Source: Meiothermus rufus DSM 22234
GTDB taxonomy: Bacteria > Deinococcota > Deinococci > Deinococcales > Thermaceae
Reading direction: 5' to 3'
NCBI RefSeq assembly: GCF_000423425.1
Contig: NZ_AUHY01000025.1
Location: forward strand, 1-37,748
Length of the DNA stretch: 37,748 nt
Positions 32,850 through 37,748 of the stretch are shown one piece after another; within the stretch, counting starts at the first letter, position 1; each line of letters begins with the position of its first letter. A program made the translations under genes and the position numbers. A model generated the notes under the pieces. It had not been told where the DNA came from and made no database searches. It saw only the letters and a list, made by a program, of their open reading frames with translations.

Positions 32850-33677
32850 ATGCACCACACCCTAAAGCCCCAGGTATGGCAACCCCATCCCACCAGCCCC
32901 GGCCACACCGTGGTCGGGGAGGTACTGGTCTATGAGGATTTACACAGCCCCCAACTGGGAAACAAGCGCGATATCCTGGTGTATCTTCCGCCCTCTTACC
33001 GCAAGAGCAACCGGCGCTACCCGGTGCTTTATATGCACGATGGACAAAACCTCTTCGACCAGGCCACCAGCTATGTGGGGGAGTGGCAGGTAGATGAAAG
33101 CATGGAACAGCTCGCCCAGGAGGGCCTCGAGGTCATCGTGGTGGGCATCCCTAACCAAGGCGCTGAGCGCCTAAACGAGTACAGCCCCTTCCCCGACCCC
33201 CGGCATGGCGGGGGCAAGGGGGCGCGTTACCTGCGCTTTTTGGTGGAAACGGTCAAACCGCTGATAGACCGCTCCTTCCGCACCCGGCCTGAGCGCGAGC
33301 ACACCGGGATAGCGGGCTCCTCCATGGGAGGCTTTATCAGCCTGTGCGCCTACTACCTTCACCCTCAGGTGTTCGGCAAGGTGGGGACGGTGAGCCCGGC
33401 CTTTTGGTTTGCCGACGGGGCCATCTATCCCTTTGTGGCGCAGGCCCTGCAGGTGCCGGGCCGGCTCTACATGGACGTGGGCCGCTGCGAGCTGACCCTC
33501 TCCCAAATCAGCAGCCAGCGCTATCTGGAAGGGGTACGGCGGATGCACCGCTTACTGTTGCAAAAAGGCTGGCAGCCCGGCCTGAACTACCTCTACCTGG
33601 AGGACGCCCAGGGCGCGCACCACGAGGCCCACTGGGCCCGGCGCTTTCCCGCTATGATGCGCTTTTTGTTTGGCTAG
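32850..33677 (+). CDS. Esterase-D-like alpha/beta hydrolase
   Basis: A 275-residue hydrolase of the Esterase D/enterochelin-esterase group. KRDILVYLPPSYRKSNRRYPVLYMHDGQN in part marks the N-terminal strands; the nucleophile elbow is GSSMGGFIS, and the C-terminal HHEAHWARRFP supplies the catalytic His. No signal peptide, so it is probably cytoplasmic. The natural substrate is unknown; family members hydrolyse short esters, including enterochelin and S-formylglutathione-type compounds. The ATG at 32850 is six bases after TACAAT. Confidence 0.8.
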   Translation: MHHTLKPQVWQPHPTSPGHTVVGEVLVYEDLHSPQLGNKRDILVYLPPSYRKSNRRYPVLYMHDGQNLFDQATSYVGEWQVDESMEQLAQEGLEVIVVGIPNQGAERLNEYSPFPDPRHGGGKGARYLRFLVETVKPLIDRSFRTRPEREHTGIAGSSMGGFISLCAYYLHPQVFGKVGTVSPAFWFADGAIYPFVAQALQVPGRLYMDVGRCELTLSQISSQRYLEGVRRMHRLLLQKGWQPGLNYLYLEDAQGAHHEAHWARRFPAMMRFLFG

Positions 33678-34831
33678 GCAAGGGCCTGCACTACCCGGGC
33701 CATACGCTCTAGGGCTTCTTGCAGCAGGTCTCGGCTGGTGGCGAAGTTCAGGCGCAACCAGCCCTGGTACTGATGCCCAAACATCTGACCATCGTTGAGG
33801 CCCAGCTTAGCCTGCTCCAGCATCACCTGGTGGGCCCGTGGCCCAAAGGTAGCTGAGAAGTCGAACCAGGCCAGGTAGGTAGCTTCCGGGGGCCAGTAGC
33901 CCACCTGGGGCAGGTGTTGCTGCACAAAGGCGGTAATGAGGTCGCGGTTGCCCCGCAGGTAGGCGCGCACCTCCTCTAACCAGGCCTGGCCGTGCTCCAG
34001 AGCTGCCCGCCAGGCGGCCATGGCCAGCACGTTGGGGTGCCCCCCCAGGCCTTTGAGTACCCTGGCCAGAGCAGCCAGAATCTGGGGGTTGTGGCTGATG
34101 GCCACCCCACCCCCCAGTCCGGCAGTGTTGTAGGCCTTGCAGGGGCCGGTCAAGGTGACGGTGCGCTGGGCGATCTCGGGGCCCAGCGAGGCAAGGGGAA
34201 TGTGCCTTCCTTCGTAGATAAGGTCGGCCCAAAGTTCGTCCGACATTACCCACAAGCGGTGGCGCAGGGCAAACTCAGCCAGTCTTTCCAGCTCGTCGCG
34301 GCGGAAGACGCGCCCGGTGGGGTTTTGCGGGTTGCACAGCAGCAACAGCCGGGTGCGGGGGGTCACCAGGCTTTCCAGTTGGTCGAAATCAATAGCCCAG
34401 CCCTGAGGGGTGCGTTGCAGGGGGTTATACCGGGCGACGCGGTGGTGCTCCTGCAAGGCATTCAGAAAGGGATGATAGACCGGAACCTGGGTAATCACCT
34501 CGTCGCCGGGGCTGCTCAGGGCCAGCACGCTGGCGTAAATCCCCGGCACCACCGAGGTGGTGAGCAGCAGGTTGTCCGGGGTCAGGCCCTTCAGACCACG
34601 GGCCTCCTGCTGCTGGAGGATGCTTTGCAAGAGGGCAGGATCGCCTTTCATCTGAGGGTAGCCCACCCGCTCTTGCAAGCGCTCGAGGACGCCCTGGACG
34701 ATGGCTGGGGCGATGGGAAAATCCATATCGGCCACCCACATGGGCAGCACATCCTCGGGAAAGAAGTGCCATTTGAGGCTGTAGCCGTAGGGGTCGCGCA
34801 GGGTGGAAGGAGTCAGGTCGTCGAGCCGCAT
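33674..34831 (-). CDS. MalY/PatB-type PLP-dependent cystathionine beta-lyase or aminotransferase
   Basis: A 385-residue fold-type I PLP enzyme. PMWVADMDFPIAPAI near the N-terminus, NPQNPTGRVF, SDELWADLIY with Asp198, and the PLP lysine in TGPCKAYNTAGLG (Lys232) match the MalY/PatB family, which cleaves C-S bonds in cystathionine and related compounds. The ATG at 34831 lies six bases after TAAGCT, and that box sits inside an inverted repeat, which suggests an operator. Its end overlaps the esterase stop by four bases, with no terminator. Confidence 0.88.
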   Translation of the reverse strand: MRLDDLTPSTLRDPYGYSLKWHFFPEDVLPMWVADMDFPIAPAIVQGVLERLQERVGYPQMKGDPALLQSILQQQEARGLKGLTPDNLLLTTSVVPGIYASVLALSSPGDEVITQVPVYHPFLNALQEHHRVARYNPLQRTPQGWAIDFDQLESLVTPRTRLLLLCNPQNPTGRVFRRDELERLAEFALRHRLWVMSDELWADLIYEGRHIPLASLGPEIAQRTVTLTGPCKAYNTAGLGGGVAISHNPQILAALARVLKGLGGHPNVLAMAAWRAALEHGQAWLEEVRAYLRGNRDLITAFVQQHLPQVGYWPPEATYLAWFDFSATFGPRAHQVMLEQAKLGLNDGQMFGHQYQGWLRLNFATSRDLLQEALERMARVVQALA

Positions 34832-34833
34832 GG

Positions 34834-34852
34834 CCCAAGCTTATCGCTTGGG
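34834..34852. promoter_or_regulatory. Promoter and inverted-repeat operator of the PatB-like gene
   Basis: CCCAAGC (34834-34840), five bases, GCTTGGG (34846-34852). The reverse-strand -10 box TAAGCT (34838-34843), six bases before the ATG, lies inside the repeat. Since the mRNA would start at about the ATG, the repeat acts as DNA, probably a repressor site. Confidence 0.5.
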
Positions 34853-34864
34853 TAAGCCCCTGGG

Positions 34865-35995
34865 CTACTGGGCATCGGGTTGCGTGGTGTGGGCTGGGAT
34901 GATGACGTCCTCGAGCCCTTCTTCTAGCACCACCTGGTTGCGGCCTGCCGCTTTAGCCCGATACATGGCCTCGTCGGCCCGGCTCAGCAGTGCGGCCACA
35001 CTATCGCCCTCACGGTAGCAGGCCACCCCTAGGCTGAGGGTGACCGGCACCCCGGCCATGGGGGCCTCGCGCACCGCCTCGAGCAGACGCCAGGCCAGGT
35101 GCTGGGCCTGGTGCAGGTCGGTCTCCGGGGCCAGCACCAAGAATTCCTCGCCGCCCCAGCGGGCCAACGTGTCGCTCTCCCGTAGGTGCTGCTGCAGGCG
35201 CAGGGCAACCTCGCGCAAAACCTGGTCGCCTACCGAGTGGCCGTAGGTGTCGTTTACATTTTTGAAGTGGTCGAGGTCGGCTAGCAAAAGGGCAAAGGGG
35301 CGGTTGTAGCGCCGGGCCCACTCCAGTTCGGCCTCGAGCCGGGCCTGCATGGCCCGCCGGTTGGTGGTGCTGGTCAGGGCATCGGTGTGGGCCAACTGGT
35401 GCATCTGGGCGTAGTGGCGCCGCAAATAAGCGAAAATGTAAAGCAGCAGCACATAGGCCAGGTTGGAAAAAGTGAACTGCATCGCGGTATTGACGGCAGA
35501 AACCCCCAGAGGGGGGCTTTGCCAGACCCCCACCACCCCCACCAATAGGCCCAGTCCCAAGTAGCCTACGGAAAAAAACAAAGCATGGCGACGCCTAAAG
35601 AGCACAAAGGCCATCAGGTAGACCATAGGGAACCATAGCAGGGCCGGGGTAAGGCCGTTGCGCTGGTGCAACATGTAAGCGGCCTCGTAGTAAACGCTCA
35701 GAATTTCGTACAAAGCGATGATGCCCAAAGCGATCTGCCAAACCAGGCGGATGCTCTGGGGGTTACGCCAGAGGTAAAACTCCAGCCCTAGAAACCCCAA
35801 GGCCATGGGCCAGAGCAGATAGCGGTCGGGAAAGGAAAGGTGCCCAACTACAACCGATAGGCTCCAGGCGGTCAGGGCGGCCACACTTCCCATAGGCAAA
35901 AGCCAGAGGGTAAGGCGCAGGCGCAGCCCCTCGAGGGGGTCAGCCACCTCTAGGGTGGCGTAGGGATCGGGCAGGTGGCTGCGGCGTAAGGGCAT
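34865..35995 (-). CDS. Membrane-bound diguanylate cyclase (GGDEF)
   Basis: A 376-residue protein with about six transmembrane helices in residues 28-190 and a C-terminal GGDEF domain. The active site GGEEF is at 281-285, the metal/substrate segment ADLDHFKNVNDTYGH at 239-253, and the product-inhibition I-site RESD at 272-275 lies the standard five residues upstream. It makes cyclic di-GMP from two GTP and should be active and feedback-inhibited. The membrane part may sense a signal. The ATG at 35995 lies six bases after TACCCT. Confidence 0.92.
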   Translation of the reverse strand: MPLRRSHLPDPYATLEVADPLEGLRLRLTLWLLPMGSVAALTAWSLSVVVGHLSFPDRYLLWPMALGFLGLEFYLWRNPQSIRLVWQIALGIIALYEILSVYYEAAYMLHQRNGLTPALLWFPMVYLMAFVLFRRRHALFFSVGYLGLGLLVGVVGVWQSPPLGVSAVNTAMQFTFSNLAYVLLLYIFAYLRRHYAQMHQLAHTDALTSTTNRRAMQARLEAELEWARRYNRPFALLLADLDHFKNVNDTYGHSVGDQVLREVALRLQQHLRESDTLARWGGEEFLVLAPETDLHQAQHLAWRLLEAVREAPMAGVPVTLSLGVACYREGDSVAALLSRADEAMYRAKAAGRNQVVLEEGLEDVIIPAHTTQPDAQ

Positions 35996-36001
35996 ATGGA
36001 A

Positions 36002-36020
36002 AGGGTAAAACTACTTTACC
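36002..36020. promoter_or_regulatory. -10 box and inverted repeat before the GGDEF gene
   Basis: TACCCT on the reverse strand (36002-36007), six bases before the ATG. It overlaps the inverted repeat GGTAAA (36004-36009), five bases, TTTACC (36015-36020). The repeat could be an operator or end the transcript of the small ORF upstream. Confidence 0.4.
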
Positions 36021-36021
36021 A

Positions 36022-36093
36022 TCAACGCTGGTTATCTTTATTTTCGATCAGGTAATCGGCTGCTGCCCAGCCAATCCCGCGCCCACCGGCCAT
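36022..36093 (-). CDS. Possible 23-residue small protein upstream of the GGDEF gene
   Basis: An ATG at 36093 opens MAGGRGIGWAAADYLIENKD and three more residues. AAGGGGTGG stands three bases before the ATG, the same ribosome site as in the VWA gene at 3624. A TTGACG (36130-36135, reverse strand) with a 16-bp spacer to TAAACC (36108-36113) could be its promoter. The composition is protein-like and fills most of an otherwise empty 155-bp gap. No family was recognised. Confidence 0.4.
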   Translation of the reverse strand: MAGGRGIGWAAADYLIENKDNQR

Positions 36094-36142
36094 GGTCCAC
36101 CCCTTCAGGTTTAGTTCCCAAAGCTATTTCGTCAACTTTTGC

Positions 36143-36148
36143 TAGGCT
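36143..36148 (+). promoter_or_regulatory. -10 box of rnhB (leaderless type)
   Basis: TAGGCT, six bases (GAAGCC), then ATG at 36155. Confidence 0.5.
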
Positions 36149-36154
36149 GAAGCC

Positions 36155-36778
36155 ATGTTGGAAAGAGACTGGTGGCAGATGGGCCTGCGGGTGGCCGGCC
36201 TGGACGAGGCCGGGCGCGGCGCTCTGGCCGGGCCGGTCACAGCAGCCGCAGTGGTGCTACCCCCTTGCCTAGAGGGCTACCCCTTCCGCGACTCCAAGAC
36301 CCTCAGCCCCCCGCAGCGAGCGGCGCTGGCCCAGGAGATTCGCCAGGTAGCCCTGGCCTGGGGCGTGGGGTGGGCTGAAGCAACAGAGATAGACCGGCTG
36401 GGCATCCTCAAGGCCACCTACCTGGCCGCCACCCGGGCCCTGGCCCAGCTGGGCCTTCGCCCTCAGGCCCTGCTCACCGACTATTTGCGCTGGCAGGCCG
36501 AATGGCAACCCTACCTGGAGGCCTCCTTTCTCTTCCGCGCTCCGCCCAAGGCCGACCAAAATAGCCCCAGCGTGGCCGCGGCCAGCATCCTGGCTAAGGT
36601 GGCGCGAGACGAGCACATGCGGCAGCTCGAGCAGCAGTATCCGGGCTACGGCTTTGCCCAGCACAAGGGCTACGGCACCCCCGCTCACCTGAAAGCCCTA
36701 GAGGAGCTGGGCCCCTGCCCCCAACACCGGCGCAGCTTCGCTCCCCTAATCCAAAGGCCACTTTTGAGCCTTTCTTGA
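36155..36778 (+). CDS. rnhB: Ribonuclease HII
   Basis: A 207-residue endonuclease that removes RNA from RNA-DNA hybrids and single ribonucleotides. The acidic metal ligands are visible: Asp-Glu in GLDEAGRGALAGPV (about 16-17), Asp in TDYLRW, and Asp in VARDEHM; DSKTLSPPQR and KADQNSPSVAAASILAKV complete the fold, with GYGTPAHLKAL and CPQHRRSF at the end. TDYLRW replaces the more common VDG motif, but the Asp is kept. Normal length. Confidence 0.95.
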   Translation: MLERDWWQMGLRVAGLDEAGRGALAGPVTAAAVVLPPCLEGYPFRDSKTLSPPQRAALAQEIRQVALAWGVGWAEATEIDRLGILKATYLAATRALAQLGLRPQALLTDYLRWQAEWQPYLEASFLFRAPPKADQNSPSVAAASILAKVARDEHMRQLEQQYPGYGFAQHKGYGTPAHLKALEELGPCPQHRRSFAPLIQRPLLSLS

Positions 36779-36807
36779 GCCAGGGGCCATCTGCCAGGGC
36801 CGTGCGC

Positions 36808-36813
36808 TAAAAT
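36808..36813 (+). promoter_or_regulatory. -10 box of the DUF4384-like lipoprotein gene
   Basis: TAAAAT lies ten bases before the ATG at 36824 and overlaps the earlier ATG at 36812, so translation probably starts at 36824. Confidence 0.45.
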
Positions 36814-36823
36814 GCGAGGCGTC

Positions 36824-37324
36824 ATGGGTAGGTATGTCCTGTTTTTGGCTTTACTAGCGGGCCTGCTCGCGGGCTGTGTTCCGGGAACGCGCTCGAGCCT
36901 AAGCGTGGGCCTGCGCTTTGGGCTGGAGCTAAGCCCCGTCATCACCCGCTTTGAGCCCGACCGAGGGCCAGGCGCCAGCTACCGGGTAGGCGAAAGTGTG
37001 CGCTTTGTGGTGAGCCTGACCCGCCCTGGCTACCTCACCCTGGTCGGCCTCGACCCCGATGGGGTGGCCTACGAGTTCGACCGGCTCTACCTTAACCCCG
37101 GCACCCACCTGCTTTCTGGGCCTCCCGGCTACCGCTACGAGCTGCGCCCCCCGCTGGGCTTGCAACGGGTGCGGGCTATTTATACCGATACCCCCTATCC
37201 TGCTAGCTTGGTCTTTCGCGGTGTCTACACCCTCCAAGGCTTGGATCAGCAAACCTCGATCTACATTCAGCAAAGCGGCTCGAGGGTGCGCGACGTAGCT
37301 GAAACCTTCTTCTATATTCGCTAG
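36824..37324 (+). CDS. Lipoprotein with DUF4384-like domain
   Basis: A 166-residue protein with signal peptide and lipobox (LLAGLLAGC), so it is membrane-anchored outside the cytoplasm. The mature part has YRVGESVRFVVSLTRPGYLTL followed by VGLDPDGVAYEFD-type text, the pattern of DUF4384 domains found in surface proteins. The frame also allows ATG 36812, rejected because it lies inside the -10 box. It follows rnhB by 45 bp but has its own promoter-like box. Confidence 0.75.
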   Translation: MGRYVLFLALLAGLLAGCVPGTRSSLSVGLRFGLELSPVITRFEPDRGPGASYRVGESVRFVVSLTRPGYLTLVGLDPDGVAYEFDRLYLNPGTHLLSGPPGYRYELRPPLGLQRVRAIYTDTPYPASLVFRGVYTLQGLDQQTSIYIQQSGSRVRDVAETFFYIR

Positions 37325-37458
37325 AGTTCTAGCCTTTTCCAAACAAAAGCTGCTGGCCGCTCGAGCGATGTAAAGGGCTGGCATTCTGGTTTTGCAAAAC
37401 CATTTTTTGCATTGGGTACAAACTTCCTACGAGGGTGCCCTGAACCCGGACAAACACA
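37325..37458. other. Intergenic region with short palindrome and T-run
   Basis: GGTTTTGCAAAACC at 37388-37401 is a perfect 14-base palindrome followed by ATTTTTTG, a possible weak terminator for the lipoprotein gene. Nothing else clear is visible before the insertion sequence. Confidence 0.4.
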
Positions 37459-37486
37459 TGTGAGACTCTAAGCTGGGATAAAAAGA

Positions 37487-37515
37487 GGGGAACCAACCAA
37501 GAAAGGAGGTTCCCC
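37487..37515 (+). promoter_or_regulatory. Hairpin over the transposase ribosome site
   Basis: GGGGAACC (37487-37494) pairs with GGTTCCCC (37508-37515) across a 13-base loop. The ribosome site AAAGGAGG (37502-37509) lies in the loop and the 3' arm, so the hairpin could block translation from the GTG at 37518. Confidence 0.6.
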
Positions 37516-37517
37516 AG

Positions 37518-37748
37518 GTGCAGTTTACCACCGTTGGCCGAGAGATATGGCAAGGCGCTAGACAAGCACAGAGGCTGGCCGAGGCCAAAGCAGGCGACCC
37601 AGAGGTCAAGGAACGTCTGCGCAAGCTCCGACTGGTCAAAGCCCTGCGTGAAAGTAAAAAGAGCTGGAAGGAGATCCAGGACCTGGTCGGGATCAGCCGG
37701 GCCACCTACCACCGCTGGAAAAAAGCCCTAAAAGAAAAGGGCCTGGCC
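37518..37748 (+). CDS. IS481-like transposase, N-terminal part (cut by window edge)
   Basis: 77 codons from a GTG at 37518, preceded by AAAGGAGG eight bases away. The visible part is a basic helical segment followed by a helix-turn-helix (SWKEIQDLVGISRATYHRW), as in IS481/IS3-group transposases; the DDE core would lie beyond the window. Family assignment rests on the HTH and the likely TGT end only. Confidence 0.6.
   Translation, partial: MQFTTVGREIWQGARQAQRLAEAKAGDPEVKERLRKLRLVKALRESKKSWKEIQDLVGISRATYHRWKKALKEKGLA

Larger units (their letters stand above)
37459..37748 (+). mobile_element. Left end of an IS481-like insertion sequence (continues past window)
   Basis: The element probably begins at TGTGAGACTCTAAGC (37459), a TGT start being usual for IS481-type ends, and includes the transposase start at 37518. 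The other end and any target duplication are outside the window, so the exact boundary is inferred. Confidence 0.5.

Noticed and set aside
32744-32908. Longer start of the exported-protein gene
   Set aside because: The extension overlaps the divergent esterase gene and its promoter, and would bury the signal peptide.

Overview
The window is GC-rich bacterial chromosome, most likely from the Thermaceae (Meiothermus/Thermus-like). The reasons are the protein set (Thermus-type DarTG, compact ArgA-type acetyltransferase, leaderless genes), a dense CTCGAG word, and many genes whose start codon sits 6-7 nt after a TANNNT -10 box, the leaderless pattern known from Deinococcus-Thermus. Both edges run into insertion sequences: an IS1634-like transposase start on the left and an IS481-like transposase start on the right. 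No rRNA, tRNA or CRISPR array was seen.

Layout. 1-950: IS end and a small lipoprotein. 955-5068: a minus-strand operon, MoxR-like AAA+ ATPase, VWA protein, small membrane protein and a proline/glutamine-rich membrane protein. 5095-5685: a lone LutC-type LUD protein. 5699-7586: two broken genes that lost their 5' ends and now meet at about 6485, a LacI regulator (minus) and the dioxygenase-like half of a QuiC-type dehydroshikimate dehydratase (plus). 7601-8257: aroQ plus a small membrane protein. 8260-19257: an 11-kb minus-strand candidate phage-defence operon. 19282-20827: birA-bioY (biotin). 20865-23401: exported 14-blade WD40 protein and plsC. 23446-24980: HU, a four-helix membrane protein and plsY. 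25008-28450: argG-argH-argA. 28507-30897: two exported proteins and a HicB-like/PD-(D/E)XK nuclease fusion. 30904-32123: carA. 32120-37324: exported protein, esterase, MalY/PatB-type lyase, GGDEF cyclase, rnhB and a DUF4384-like lipoprotein.

The most interesting part is the defence operon. Its order of transcription is HEPN-DUF499 ATPase, SNF2-type helicase with a DUF3883 end, DarT toxin, DarG antitoxin, DUF1156 adenine methylase. It looks like a helicase-methylase-ATPase defence core with a complete DarTG toxin-antitoxin pair built in, the toxin start overlapping the helicase stop. Two tandem 18-bp palindromes 21 bp apart lie just before the methylase, which suggests separate control of modification. 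A second candidate is the HicB-like protein at 29800-30897 with a Card1/Can2-like nuclease end but no CARF sensor. The arginine genes argG and carA each carry an ArgR-box-like sequence, linking carbamoyl-phosphate and arginine synthesis.
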